Origin: Odobenus rosmarus divergens
Lineage: Eukaryota; Chordata; Mammalia; Carnivora; Odobenidae
DNA length: 64,000 bases
Assembly (NCBI RefSeq): GCF_000321225.1
Contig: NW_004450465.1
Span: 1,184,137-1,248,136, forward strand
Reading direction: 5' to 3'
The translations under genes were made by a program, and so were the position numbers. Positions 53,901 to 58,535 of the stretch are shown in pieces; within the stretch, counting starts at the first letter, position 1, and the number at the start of each line of letters is the position of its first letter. A model generated the notes under the pieces. The model was not told the DNA's origin and did no database searches. It saw only the letters and a program-made list of their open reading frames with translations.

Positions 53901-54669
53901 CAGAAACATTTTTCTTGCTCTCTATCCTAGAGGAATCCTATGTAGTTTTCAAACTTCGGGCCAAAAATACTGATCTTTCTAAAACCTTCCCTGAGCCCCG
54001 GGATGGAGGAGTGCTCCCTTCTGAGTGCTCCAGAGCCTCCTGCACAGACCTCAGATGCCCTGGAGCTGCTCACTTACTCTTTGCTTCTCCCTCCACAATG
54101 AGCTTGTGAGCAATGATGATGGAGCCACCTTTGTCCCCCAGTGTCCAGCACAGTGTCACCTCAATGAGCCTTTGTTGGGTTCCCTTTGCCTATAAAATCT
54201 CCTCTCCCACTCTCTTCCTCCCCTTCCTGATTCCCACTTACTGGTCAGACCTTCACTTAATAGTCATCTGCCCGGGGAATTCTTACCTCACCCCTACATG
54301 GGATCTCCCTTTACATGTTCTTACAGCACTAGATAGCATTTACCACAATCCATGACTACACCTTAACTAGGTAATGTCTTGACCCACCCCACTAAGTTCT
54401 GAGAGGACAAAAGCTGTGCCTGTTTCGGTTCACCACCAGAGCCTTGCACGGTGCCTGGCACACAGTACGTCCTCACTGATATATACCGAATGAAGGGATG
54501 AATGAATAGCACCACTGCTTTCCTACTCTTAATGAACTGAACCCATCTTACCTTGGGGCAAAGTGGTAACATGCCGAGGAGAGCTAAGCCGCCCTTTGCC
54601 AGTCTGGCTGTAAGCTGCTATGCTCACTTGATATTCAGTGCCTGGTTTCAAATCTCCGATCACTTCCTC
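3053..54669 (-). CDS. EGFLAM: EGFLAM (pikachurin), internal six-exon part of the gene
   Basis: The coding segments are 54552-54669, 53139-53274, 35294-35460, 4728-4843, 3803-4121 and 3053-3153 on the minus strand, 957 nt or 319 codons with no stop and consistent phases (0-1, 1-2, 2-1, 1-0, 0-1, 1-0). All introns are GT-AG. The protein order seen is FN3 (C-terminal half), FN3, acidic linker, Ser/Thr/Pro linker, EGF-like, start of laminin G, which is the order of pikachurin and closely matches the known mammalian protein. From the family: pikachurin is a secreted matrix protein of about 1,000 residues. It is enriched at photoreceptor ribbon synapses, where its LamG domains bind glycosylated alpha-dystroglycan and it contacts GPR179 on bipolar dendrites. 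The gene is partial here: the 5' end, signal peptide and first half of FN3-1 are off the right edge, and the other two EGF and most LamG exons are off the left edge. Confidence 0.95.
3154..3802 (-). other. EGFLAM intron of 649 bp
   Basis: It runs from donor GTAGGC at 3802 to acceptor TTTTCAG ending at 3154. No repeat or second gene is recognised inside it. Confidence 0.9.
3803..4121 (-). CDS. EGFLAM: EGFLAM exon: Ser/Thr/Pro linker and EGF-like domain 1
   Basis: This is the largest exon seen, 319 nt, phase 0 in and phase 1 out. It starts [19 protein letters not shown], runs through a Thr/Pro-rich segment ([10 protein letters not shown]) and a basic RKGK, then an EGF-like domain. The six cysteines fall in CDETLC, SFC, CHC and SC, the usual spacing, with the aromatic-glycine segment [10 protein letters not shown]. 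It ends SCSE plus one base. The acceptor is TTTAG and the donor is AAG followed by GTAGGC, a weak 5' splice site. If the intron were retained, translation would run about 30 codons into it and stop before any laminin G sequence. Confidence 0.95.
4122..4727 (-). other. EGFLAM intron of 606 bp
   Basis: It runs from donor GTAACA at 4727 to acceptor GCTTTAG ending at 4122. It holds a decayed MIR at about 4200-4360 and a short tandem repeat with a 12-13 bp unit around 4614-4640 (TAAGTAAGTTT repeated). Confidence 0.88.
4200..4360 (-). mobile_element. MIR SINE, decayed
   Basis: Order CTCAAAACCCTAGGATATAG, CCAGTTTATGGACAAG and a degenerate AAGTACCTTTCC fits reversed MIR. Confidence 0.5.
4728..4843 (-). 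CDS. EGFLAM: EGFLAM exon: acidic linker after FN3-2
   Basis: This 116-nt exon, phase 1 in and phase 0 out, encodes (C)[18 protein letters not shown] followed by [20 protein letters not shown]. It has no fold signature and is strongly acidic, as expected for the pikachurin interdomain linker. EEAGSG fits the acidic-plus-SG pattern of a glycosaminoglycan attachment site, which is an inference. Tyrosine in FEDYLDLD is flanked by acids and could be sulfated, also an inference. The acceptor ends GTGAAG and the donor is GAG followed by GTAACA; both are weaker than consensus. Skipping this exon alone would shift the frame. Confidence 0.93.
4985..5960 (+). mobile_element. Ancient LINE-1 fragment
   Basis: Plus-orientation L1-like sequence (CCTTTTGACCCAGCAATTTC, then GGAATGGAATACTATATTGC) interrupted by an AT/GT microsatellite at about 5578-5720. 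Confidence 0.7.
5578..5722. repeat. AT/GT-rich microsatellite
   Basis: Alternating TA and TG dinucleotides with a terminal (TA)n run at about 5700-5716. Self-complementary, so it could fold back. Confidence 0.85.
7365..7555 (-). mobile_element. MIR SINE
   Basis: Reversed MIR: TTTACAATAATCCTGCAAAG, then GATAAGTAAACTGAAGTTCA. Confidence 0.75.
7618..7805 (-). mobile_element. MIR SINE
   Basis: Reversed MIR: AGTGTGCCAGGAACTTTTCA, ATTAATCCTCAAAAAG and AATAACTTGCTCAAAGGCAC. It follows another MIR in the same orientation. Confidence 0.8.
8405..8560 (-). mobile_element. MIR3-like SINE
   Basis: GGAGACCTTAGACACCATCC, AGTCCAAACTTCCCATTTCA and AAACTAAGGCCACAGAAG are the reversed MIR3 3' part. Confidence 0.65.
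8978..9008. other. Perfect 12-bp inverted repeat with 7-nt loop
   Basis: AATTATAAGGAC at 8978-8989 is exactly complementary to GTCCTTATAATT at 8997-9008; the loop is TCAGAGT. No adjoining element explains it. Confidence 0.9.
9050..9190 (-). mobile_element. MIR-family SINE
   Basis: CCATTTTACAGATGGGTAAA followed by CTGAGGCTCAGAGAGTCCAT and GTGACTTGCCCAGAG is the reversed MIR core. Confidence 0.75.
9665..9867 (-). mobile_element. Can-SINE (tRNA-derived, arctoid type)
   Basis: The minus strand reads GGGGCGCCTGGGTGGCTCAG and continues through the B-box region, the CT-rich body and an AAATAAAT tail. The 12-bp target duplication CCTGTATGTTTA lies at 9653-9664 and 9868-9879. Confidence 0.95.
9985..10125 (+). 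mobile_element. MIR3-like SINE
   Basis: GACTATGTGACCCTGGGCGA, then AATCTCTCCGGGTCTTATGT and ATCCTTTCCAGCACTAACAT, in MIR3 order. Confidence 0.7.
11080..11500 (+). mobile_element. L2 LINE 3' region, decayed
   Basis: TTAGCACATGCTATTCTCTG, TGTGCTTGGAAATCCTCCCT and the terminal CTCCCTGGCACATTTTAGAA follow the L2 3' end order. Confidence 0.7.
13316..13358 (+). repeat. (CT)n polypyrimidine tract
   Basis: CTCTCTCTTTCCCTCTCTCC and following, about 40 bp of pure pyrimidine. Confidence 0.92.
13660..14000 (-). mobile_element. L2-like LINE relic
   Basis: Reversed L2 hallmark passage GAGGGCTCGCGGTCTAGTGG with degenerate surroundings. A 162-codon minus-strand open frame here has no other support. Confidence 0.45.
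14561..14780 (-). mobile_element. Can-SINE, older copy
   Basis: Same family on the minus strand with several substitutions (GGGACGCCTGAGTGGCTCAG start). A near-perfect duplication CTATAAAAG(G)TTT flanks it (from 14549 and from 14781). Confidence 0.93.
15040..17525 (+). mobile_element. Ancient LINE-1 ORF2 and 3' end, decayed
   Basis: Long A-rich stretch with L1 ORF2-like sequence in plus orientation, for example AACCCCAGACACCAAAATAA-like and CACTGTCAGTGGAGTGGAGG-like passages, and a typical primer-like end near 17460-17520. It is riddled with stops, so no protein is predicted. Confidence 0.7.
16904..16928 (+). other. G-quadruplex-forming motif
   Basis: Four G-runs of three or more separated by single T or C (GGGTGGGGGGGC, then GGGGGGGC and GGGGG). 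It lies in an otherwise A/T-rich L1 relic. Confidence 0.75.
18645..18684 (+). repeat. (TG)n microsatellite
   Basis: Imperfect TG tract of about 40 bp. Confidence 0.92.
20291..20310 (+). repeat. (CA)n microsatellite
   Basis: About ten CA units. Confidence 0.95.
20774..20997 (+). mobile_element. Can-SINE with long (AAAT)n tail
   Basis: Starts GATGCCTGGGTGGCTCAGTC and ends in about ten AAAT units and an A-run. The target duplications 20758-20773 and 20998-21013 differ at two of 16 positions. Confidence 0.95.
21545..21665 (+). mobile_element. MIR3-like SINE
   Basis: TTAGTCACTTAATCTGGTGA, then TTTCAGGTCCTTATC and CATTCCAAAATTCCATGATT resemble the MIR3 3' half. Confidence 0.5.
21700..22320 (+). 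mobile_element. L2 LINE 3' region
   Basis: ATTCTGCTGCTCAAAACACT, CTCCATGAGGGAAGGGATCA and GACCCCCAGCACCCGGAATT are in L2 order. Confidence 0.75.
23480..23870 (+). mobile_element. Ancient LINE-1 fragment
   Basis: L1-like passage with AGTGTCCCTCAACAAAGAAT and GGAATACACTATGGTTATTA, the degenerate end of ORF2, followed by A/T-rich sequence. Confidence 0.65.
23885..24610 (+). mobile_element. L2 LINE 3' region interrupted by a GATA-type repeat
   Basis: Contains TTCTCAGGAGGCTTTCTCTG, CAAGGTCAGGGATTCTTTTT and CCCCAGCATCTGAAACAGTG. A GATA-like repeat at 24246-24310 lies between its two halves. Confidence 0.75.
24246..24310 (+). repeat. GATA/GATC-type degenerate tetranucleotide repeat
   Basis: Repeats of GATA, GATG and GATC units, including the palindrome GATCAATCAATTGATC. 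Confidence 0.85.
24725..24835 (+). mobile_element. MIR-family SINE, partial
   Basis: CTATGACCTTGAGAAGACTG followed by GGGCCTCAGTTTCCTCATCT is the MIR core. Confidence 0.7.
26697..27584 (+). mobile_element. hAT-type DNA transposon relic split by later insertions
   Basis: Left end CAGAGGTCAGCAAACTATGG at 26697 and right end ending CTGCTGACCCCTG at 27584 are the inverted termini of one non-autonomous hAT element. The internal sequence resumes at about 27360 (AAATGGTTGAAAAAAAAGTT). Between about 26795 and 27358 lie a Can-SINE and about 300 bp of unidentified sequence. Confidence 0.75.
26835..27052 (+). mobile_element. Can-SINE inside an interrupted hAT relic
   Basis: Body CACCTGGGTGGCTTAGTCAG, CT-rich segment and AAATAAAAATC tail. 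Target duplication AAACCTAGGTATC at 26822-26834 and with one mismatch at 27053-27065. Confidence 0.94.
28110..28285 (-). mobile_element. MIR SINE
   Basis: Reversed core: CCCATTTTAAAGATGAGGAC, ACTGAGGCCCACAGAATTTC and GTTCTTACAGCAAGGTAG. Confidence 0.75.
29475..29870 (-). mobile_element. L2 LINE 3' region
   Basis: CTCAATAAATATTTATGGAG, GGTGCTGGGGACACAACCTC and TTCCAGGCAGAGGAAACAGT are the reversed L2 3' end. Confidence 0.75.
30603..30673 (+). repeat. 71-bp duplicated segment, first copy (uninterrupted)
   Basis: AATTAGGTTATTGTATATAT through GCAAAATAAGAAG. The second copy lies at 31943-32001 plus 32192-32212 with two base differences. Flanks of the two copies are unrelated. Confidence 0.9.
31246..31295. 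other. Assembly gap (50 N)
   Basis: Exactly 50 undetermined bases. The left flank ends in ATTTT and the right flank starts with an A-run, so a retroelement tail or low-complexity tract probably lies in the gap. It falls inside the 30 kb intron and removes no recognised exon. Confidence 0.98.
31470..31605 (+). mobile_element. MIR SINE, decayed
   Basis: CTTGAGTTCAAATCCTGCCT followed by TGGCAAAATATGTAATCTTT and AAATCCATAAAAAGGGATAC fits MIR. Confidence 0.65.
31627..31844 (+). mobile_element. Can-SINE, older subfamily
   Basis: Starts GGGTGCCTGGGTGGCTCAGT but the middle differs from the other copies (CAACTCTTGGTTTGGGCTCA). Target duplication ATTAACATGGA at 31616-31626 and 31845-31855. Confidence 0.94.
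31943..32212 (+). repeat. 71-bp duplicated segment, second copy, split by a SINE
   Basis: 31943-32001 repeats the first part of 30603-30673 and 32192-32212 repeats its end. A Can-SINE at 32001-32190 sits in between with its own target duplication. Confidence 0.9.
32001..32190 (+). mobile_element. Can-SINE that split a duplicated segment
   Basis: Starts GGGGTGCCTGGGTGGCTTAG with tail CAAATAAATAAAAATTTC. Flanks TAAACTAATAG and TAAAATAATAG form the target duplication. Its insertion interrupts the second copy of a 71-bp local duplication. Confidence 0.93.
33186..33355 (+). repeat. Compound (TG)n / TGTA microsatellite
   Basis: About 170 bp of alternating purine-pyrimidine sequence. It holds a 34-bp higher-order duplicate: 33213-33246 recurs at 33271-33304 with two changes, period 58 bp. 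Confidence 0.92.
33636..34372. mobile_element. LINE-1 3' end with 5' inversion
   Basis: About 33636-33875 is L1 3' UTR in minus orientation, starting with a T-run (the reversed poly(A) tail). About 33876-34372 is the adjacent upstream L1 sequence, the end of ORF2, in plus orientation (for example encoding [12 protein letters not shown]). The two parts are contiguous in a normal L1. The perfect 17-bp duplication AGGTAGGCTTCTTTTCT stands at 33619-33635 and 34373-34389. The piece is a non-functional fragment. Confidence 0.93.
34600..34760 (+). mobile_element. MER20-like hAT relic, partial
   Basis: Decayed sequence with GGGAACTTCTTAAACCCCAG, CAGAATCTGAG and CTGGGTGATGTGATAGCCAG passages in MER20-like order. 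Low divergence-resolving power by eye. Confidence 0.45.
35294..35460 (-). CDS. EGFLAM: EGFLAM exon: second half of fibronectin III domain 2
   Basis: This 167-nt exon, phase 2 in and phase 1 out, reads [38 protein letters not shown] and ends SDTIRTFC, where the last cysteine codon is split with the next exon. [15 protein letters not shown] is the F-strand signature of FN3. The acceptor ends AATAAAG, with the T-rich tract some 12 nt further upstream, so the 3' splice site looks weak. The donor is GTGAGT. It lies alone, 30 kb from the following exon and 17.7 kb from the preceding one. Confidence 0.94.
36095..36265 (+). mobile_element. MIR SINE
   Basis: CAAATCCTGCCTCTCCTACT, TACTAGCTGCTACTTAACTT and CATAGTGCCTGGCAGCATAT, in full MIR order. 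Confidence 0.8.
36571..36743 (-). mobile_element. Can-SINE with perfect 15-bp target duplication
   Basis: Minus-strand GGGGCGCCTGGGTGGCTCAG body. Perfect duplications TCTTATTGCCTCTTT at 36556-36570 and 36744-36758 suggest a fairly young insertion. Confidence 0.96.
36894..37090 (+). mobile_element. Can-SINE
   Basis: GGCACCTGGGTGGCTCAGTC body with A-rich tail. Target duplication GAAACTTGG at 36885-36893 and 37091-37099. It lies 150 bp from an oppositely oriented copy. Confidence 0.95.
37165..37350 (-). mobile_element. MIR SINE
   Basis: TACCATTTATCAAGTGCTTG, then AGTAACTTGCCCAAGTTCAC and ACAGCTGGTAAATGGTGAGG, reversed MIR. Confidence 0.8.
39390..39712 (+). mobile_element. Tigger2/MER8-like DNA transposon relic
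   Basis: Imperfect terminal inverted repeats: AACTGACCCTAGAACAACGT at the left and ACGCAGTTCAAACCCATGTT at the right. The interior (GACTCCCCAAAAACTTAACA) matches this Tc1/mariner-type family. Non-coding. Confidence 0.8.
40315..40945 (+). mobile_element. Older LINE-1 3' end with embedded microsatellites
   Basis: The sequence resembles an L1 ORF2 end and 3' UTR (GAAATATTATTCAGACATGA, ATGATTTCACGTTTATACAC, and a terminal AATCATACCTCAATAAA). A (CA)n tract at 40697-40760 lies inside it. Confidence 0.75.
40697..40760 (+). repeat. (CA)n microsatellite
   Basis: Imperfect CA/CACG tract about 64 bp long, inside an L1 3' end. Confidence 0.93.
41111..41136 (+). repeat. (GTT)n microsatellite
   Basis: Eight GTT units. 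Confidence 0.93.
42710..43480 (+). mobile_element. Two L2 LINE 3' regions in tandem
   Basis: The first ends around 42955 (GAGGCTGTGAGCTCATTAAG) and the second runs from about 43000 (ATAGCTCCCTATTCCCTTCA, GAAGCCTTCCCAGACTCCTT) to GATACTCAATATGTACATG. Confidence 0.7.
43569..43771 (+). mobile_element. hAT-type DNA transposon relic
   Basis: Starts CAGGAGGTAAAAAACTTCAG and ends AAAAAGTTTGCCAACCCC, with the internal AATAAAGTTTTTTGGGGACA passage. It is the same family as the split copy at 26697-27584 but shorter and uninterrupted. Confidence 0.75.
43863..44037 (+). mobile_element. Can-SINE with internal deletion
   Basis: GGGCGCCCGGGTGGCTTAGT start. Some 20 bases present in the other copies after GGGATCGAG are missing. 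Target duplication AAATGCATCA at 43853-43862 and 44038-44047. Confidence 0.94.
45306..45518 (-). mobile_element. Can-SINE with perfect 14-bp target duplication
   Basis: Minus-strand GGGGCGCCTGGGTGGCTCAG body with little divergence. Duplications AAGAACAATTCTTT at 45292-45305 and 45519-45532 match perfectly. Confidence 0.96.
46050..46200 (-). mobile_element. MIR SINE
   Basis: ATACTTTACAGTGGACGAAA, then GGGCTCAGGGAGCTTGAGGA and CAAGGTTCCAGCTAGTTTGG, reversed MIR. Confidence 0.7.
46230..46590 (-). mobile_element. L2 LINE 3' region
   Basis: AGGCTAGGTGCTATGTTCCA, GAAGGCTTCCTAGAGGAGGT and GTCCTGAAGGATGAACAAGA are the reversed L2 3' end. Confidence 0.72.
46605..46800 (-). mobile_element. MIR SINE
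   Basis: TGATTGAGCACTTTTGTGTG, ATTTAATCTCACAACAACTC and AAGATGACACAGCTTAGAAG, near-complete reversed MIR. Confidence 0.82.
47070..47267 (-). mobile_element. LINE-1 3' UTR fragment, carnivoran type
   Basis: It starts with a T-run and reads on minus as the 3' end of a carnivoran L1 (GTACACCTGAAACTAATAAA region). Perfect target duplications AAGTCTCAATTCT lie at 47057-47069 and 47268-47280. Confidence 0.9.
47881..48164 (+). mobile_element. LINE-1 3' end fragment, carnivoran type
   Basis: It reads CACTCATATATGGAATTTAA through GATGAGCACTGGGTGATGTA to a short A-run, the 3' end of a carnivoran L1. A short duplication, AGCCACT, flanks it. Confidence 0.85.
49740..49870 (+). mobile_element. MIR3-like SINE
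   Basis: AGAGCACTGGGCTGGAAGTC, AGGAGACTTCTGATCTTGAT and CAATTGAGCCTCAATTGCTT, MIR3 order. A reversed MIR piece follows at about 49890-50010. Confidence 0.7.
53139..53274 (-). CDS. EGFLAM: EGFLAM exon: first half of fibronectin III domain 2
   Basis: This is a 136-nt exon, phase 1 in and phase 2 out. It encodes [20 protein letters not shown] then a segment with [10 protein letters not shown] and [11 protein letters not shown], the A, B and C strands of an FN3 domain with the invariant tryptophan. The acceptor is GCCTAG and the donor is CAG followed by GTAAGT, a full consensus. The next exon is 17.7 kb away. Together with that exon it makes a 303-nt module with phase 1 at both ends. Confidence 0.95.
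53692..53732 (+). repeat. (TG)n microsatellite
   Basis: Two TG runs separated by CT, about 40 bp. Confidence 0.95.
53805..54510 (+). mobile_element. L2-like LINE segments
   Basis: Two consecutive L2-type 3' regions. The second ends with GGTGCCTGGCACACAGTACG and a GAATGAAGGGATGAATGAAT tail. They fill most of the 1.3 kb intron. Confidence 0.7.
54552..54669 (-). CDS. EGFLAM: EGFLAM exon: C-terminal half of fibronectin III domain 1
   Basis: This 118-nt exon begins in phase 0 with residues [20 protein letters not shown] and ends in phase 1 after VTTLPQ. The motif LKPGTEYxVxIxAY is the classic F-strand and tyrosine-corner signature of fibronectin III folds. The acceptor is ATTGACAG with the exon starting at 54669; the donor is AAG followed by GTAAGA from 54551. 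The first half of this domain is not visible up to 64000. The match to the mammalian family is near identical, so the assignment is firm. Confidence 0.93.
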
Positions 54670-55107
54670 CTGTCAATGACCAAACAGGAATTGTGTCAAT
54701 GACCAGAAGTTCTTCTCGAGCAAACCAGACAATTTCCAGAACGGTTGCACCTCGAGGCCCCTGTGAAACCGCTGGGGACAGAGATTATTTTGCTTTCTCT
54801 AGGATTGGCCAAGTTTTAAAATTTGCAAAGAGGAAAACACCATCACATATTTCCCACAACTAGAGAATTACCCTTTATTGGCATCTATACACTGTTCTAG
54901 AACTGAGACTCAGTCACCCTATCAGATTTTGCTTTTAACGTTTGAGTTCCTTGATCAGAGTACTGGACTGCTAAAATTTAGGTAATAATCTTTTCCAGGG
55001 CTGGAATCCACCAGTTTTTTCTCTCCATTTGCATGTCACAGATGCTCAGAGACTAGCCACGACAGCAAACTGAGGTCTTGAGTTGTACCAATAGAGTAGG
55101 GACTCAA

Positions 55108-55290
55108 ACTTTGGTTCTCAAATTTTAAACTGCATCAGAATCACCAGGAAGGCTTCTTGAATTGCTGGGCCTGCCTCCCTGGGTTGCTGATTCGGTACAT
55201 TTGGGAAGGGGCCCGAGAATGTGCATTTCTAAGAAGTTTCCAAGTGTTGCTGCTGGTCTAGCGACCCCACATTGATGAAGAATGTATATG
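55108..55290 (+). mobile_element. MER5A-like hAT relic
   Basis: Reads GGTTCTCAAATTTTAAACTG, then CATCAGAATCACCAGGAAGG and GAGAATGTGCATTTCTAAGA, the usual MER5A order. Confidence 0.8.
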
Positions 55291-55439
55291 AGCTTCACCC
55301 GCACAGGGTTCCTGACCAGAAGGCCCCAGCTGAAGAAGACTTGCTCCACTTCAGGCTTTGTTAAAAGCAATATGCCCCTGGGGCTACACAGTGCTAACTA
55401 GTAAGTGGGAGTCTGGGTCCCACTGGTTCCAGCACACTA

Positions 55440-55630
55440 CAGTGGAAAGGACACAGGCTTTGGAATCAATTAGTCATAGGCTTGAATCCTGATTCTGCCA
55501 CTTATTGCTAGCTGTGGCCTTGAAATTAAATCCCCTGAGCCTCGGTTTCTTCCTCTGTAAAATGGAGATGATATAGAACTATCCTGCATAGCTCTAATAT
55601 TTGGGATAATGTGCGTAAAGTAGTTGGGAC
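55440..55630 (+). mobile_element. MIR SINE
   Basis: CACAGGCTTTGGAATCAATT, GATTCTGCCACTTATTGCTA and TTTCTTCCTCTGTAAAATGG, in MIR order. Confidence 0.82.
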
Positions 55631-55639
55631 TAGGGATAC

Positions 55640-55930
55640 CCTCAAGAAATGGGCTGTCATGATTACTGTCTTGTGTGAGGCCCCGCCTCTTCCCCGCTTA
55701 CCTAGCTTCCACCACTCCTCTGAAGCCCAAACCTTCCCCGTGACTCCTGACCACCGAGACCTGATCTTACCCTACCAATGGTTGTACCACTAATTTAGGA
55801 CTTTTATATATTACAAAGTATGTATTACTACTTCTCCTATGGGCTTGTTTGAGAGCAGGGATCCTGTCTTGTACTTCTTCAAAACCTTCTCTGCAGATGA
55901 TCAAATATTCACCACTGCTAAGGAGAATTC
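55640..55930 (+). mobile_element. L2-like LINE relic
   Basis: Decayed L2-type passage (GTTTGAGAGCAGGGATCCTG) without a clear end. Confidence 0.5.
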
Positions 55931-55984
55931 ACCCACTGATCAACAAAACTTTTTAAAAGGGCTCAACCAAGAGTTATCAAATAC

Positions 55985-56115
55985 TTACTACAGGAGTCCT
56001 TAACCCTGAGTGCACATGAGAATCTCTAAAAAAAATACCAGTGCCTGAACTCCACTCCAGATTACTTAAATCAGAATCCGTGGAAGGCAGGGCCCCAGGT
56101 GTCAGTGTAAAGCTC
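55985..56115 (+). mobile_element. MER20-like hAT relic, partial
   Basis: Contains GGAGTCCTTAACCCTGAGTG, GAGAATCTCT and AATCAGAATCCGTGG, in the order of MER20-type elements. Confidence 0.6.
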
Positions 56116-56208
56116 TGGGCTGAGGCTAATGGGCAGCCAGGTGTATGAACCCTGGGGCCAGGGCTTGGCTCACCCCCTGCATTAGCATTCCATCTGTAGC
56201 CCGCCTTC

Positions 56209-56272
56209 AGCTTTGCGCAGTGGCAGTATCGTAGCCAATGAGGTTTATCAGAGGCGCGATTATTGCTAATTG
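56209..56272 (+). pseudogene. RNU4 pseudogene: 3'-truncated U4 snRNA retropseudogene
   Basis: The sequence begins AGCTTTGCGCAGTGGCAGTA, the exact 5' end of U4 snRNA, and follows U4 through the 5' stem-loop to CTAATTG. It then stops, leaving about 64 of the roughly 145 nt of U4. One difference from the U4 consensus is seen, C to A at 56250. The direct repeat TGTAGCCCGCCTTC stands immediately before it (56195-56208) and at its end (56271-56284). There is no poly(A). This is the pattern of 3'-truncated snRNA retropseudogenes. The Sm site and 3' half are missing, so it cannot make a functional U4. Confidence 0.92.
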
Positions 56273-56454
56273 TAGCCCGCCTTCTCCTATGACTCCATCC
56301 CCTCCCCTACCTACCCAGTCCTTATGTGAGTACTCACTGTGCTCAAGTCTCTCCCACCTCAAGAATGGTCAACTATTCCCCAGCACACATGCGCCCACCT
56401 CCTCTCCATGGGGGCAACTTTCTTAAAGGAGCTGCCTCCGCTTCCTCACCTCTT

Positions 56455-56677
56455 TTTTTTTTTTTTCTAAAGAGAGAGGGAAACAAACTATAAGAGACTC
56501 TTTTGTTTCTGTTTTTTAATTTATTTGACAGAGAGAGCAGAAGCAGGGGGAGCGGTAGAGGGAGAAGTAGGCTCCCTGCTGAGCCCAGGAGCCTGATGTG
56601 GGGCTTGATCCCAGGACCCTGGGATCCTGACCTGAGCTGAAGGCAGATGCTTAACTGAATGAGCCCCCCAGCTGCCC
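56455..56677 (-). mobile_element. Can-SINE carrying an antisense L1 fragment at its 3' end
   Basis: A minus-strand SINE body spans about 56503-56677. Between its A-rich tail and a terminal A-run (T-run on plus, from 56452) lies a 30-odd nt piece at about 56467-56502, matching the carnivoran L1 3' region (GAGAGGGAAACAAACTATAA on plus). One pair of target duplications, CTTCCTCACCTCTT at 56441-56454 and 56678-56691, encloses both parts. Confidence 0.88.
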
Positions 56678-57399
56678 CTTCCTCACCTCTTATTCATCCC
56701 TCACCAGGCCTCTCTGCACTACAAACCTACTGAGATGTTCTTACCAAGCAAGGTCACCACACAATTTTGTAATAAATCCAATGGGGATGATTCTCCATAC
56801 TTGACTTATTGTACCCTTCAGTACTGTTACCTAGACTTGCTTCTGAAATTTCTTGGTTCCCTTGGAAGCCATGACTCTCCTCCTCCTTGATCTCCTTCTA
56901 CTTCTCTCATTGCTCCTTCTCAATATCCTCCACCCACTCCCCATCCTCTGCTTGCCCCATAGGTGTTGGTTTTTCCCAAGGAGTCATCCCTTATCATCTT
57001 GCCCTCTCAGTCTGTCTTGCCTGGTTAAGCTCATCTACTACTTCTTCGAGCACCACCTTCGCTTGACCCCTCCCAAATCTGCCTTTCAGCTCTGACCCAC
57101 CTCTTGATGTCCAGACGTGGGTTTGCAACTGCCTCTAGAACATCTCTACCCAATAACTACCAAGCCACTAAGGTTCAACACAACCAAAGCTCAACTAATC
57201 ATTTCTCTTCCTGCTACCAAAAACAAGTAAGAAATTGCTTCTCCTCTTGAATTTGCTCTCTCATTACCCACACCACAAATTCTTGACACTTTCCTCTCTG
57301 TGTTCACGTCTCCTCTCTAACCACCATTCAGCCAGTTACAAATACCGTCACCGGGACTCGTCCACATCACTTGAATCTGTTTAAGTCATCTCATCCTCA

Positions 57400-58050
57400 T
57401 AGACTTAAGTCCAAGTCCTCATAATTATGACAGTGGGTTCTGACTCTCCCTGTCACCCATGCCGCCTACACCACCAGTGTAGACTCCACCTGCTAGAGTT
57501 ATCTTCCCACAGCTCAAATCTGAGCACGGCACTTCCCACTTTAAAATCCCCTTAGAATGGCGTAGTTGTGTCCTCCTGTTTATCCTTCCAGCATCATCTC
57601 ATGTCACCTCCTTTTCTTACATTCTACATTCCAGTCATACCTAAGAACTTGGCAGGGCTCAAATTTGTGCCATTCAATTCCTTGCCTCTGGGCCTTTGAA
57701 CCTGCTGCTCCTTCTACGTGAAATGCCCTTCTCCCCACTCTTGCCTGGCTCACTCCTTCTCATCCTTCATGACTCAGTCCCGCTGAGACATTCCCTCATT
57801 TCTCTGACCCCCAGCCTCCAGTCTGGTTACGCGCCCCTCCTCTATGCTTCCCTGACGTCTTTGGTGTACCTCCATCTTAGCACCACTCACCTTAGATTGT
57901 AAGTGTCTGTTTATTTGTCACCTTCTCCCCACCCACTTGAGGGCAGGAGCAAGTTCTTATTCCTCTGGCAACCTAAAGCTTAGGAGAGACAGGTAGCAAA
58001 TGCTTAAGCAATGCTTTTTTTGATGAATGAATAAATGAAGGAAGGAAAGT
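57400..58050 (+). mobile_element. L2 LINE 3' region
   Basis: GAACCTGCTGCTCCTTCTAC, TTAGATTGTAAGTGTCTGTT, TTGAGGGCAGGAGCAAGTTC and a GAATGAATAAATGAAGG tail are in L2 order. The 700 bp before it are C/T-rich and may be related but were not identified. Confidence 0.72.
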
Positions 58051-58535
58051 GAATGAGTGAAAGAAAGAAATCAAATCAAGGTGTCCCATATAAGCAGATT
58101 ACCTCATCAAGCACCAGCGTCTACGACTGACTCCTCCATCTTGATTAACAGCATCAGTACCCCTGTCCCAGGCCCTAGAGTTGGCAACTCCAGAGACAGG
58201 CTGACTTTCTCTTACCCACCTCCCTCCAGCCACCTCCACGTGCCTTTCAGACCAGCTCCCTTCCTCCACTTCCTCTGATTCCTCACCTGGGCCATTTCTA
58301 CAGCCTCCCTGAGGGTGTCTGTCTCCAATAACCTCTCCTCTCCTCTCTGTCCCACTCCGTCCTCCATGCAGCTGCACGAGGGGTCTTGGCTGAACATACG
58401 GACCTCACTCCAAGCCCCCTTCCGGTCCTAACTCCCTGCATCTGCACATCCCAGTTCCACTATCTGTCCCCTGGTTCCATGTCAAGTTGGAGATTAAGAG
58501 ACCGGAGGTAGCAGGTGGATATAAAGCTTCTCACT

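Larger units (their letters stand above)
53275..54551 (-). other. EGFLAM intron of 1,277 bp
   Basis: It runs from donor GTAAGA at 54551 to acceptor CCTAG ending at 53275. It contains a (TG)n tract at about 53692-53732 and two L2-like segments between 53805 and 54510. Confidence 0.88.
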
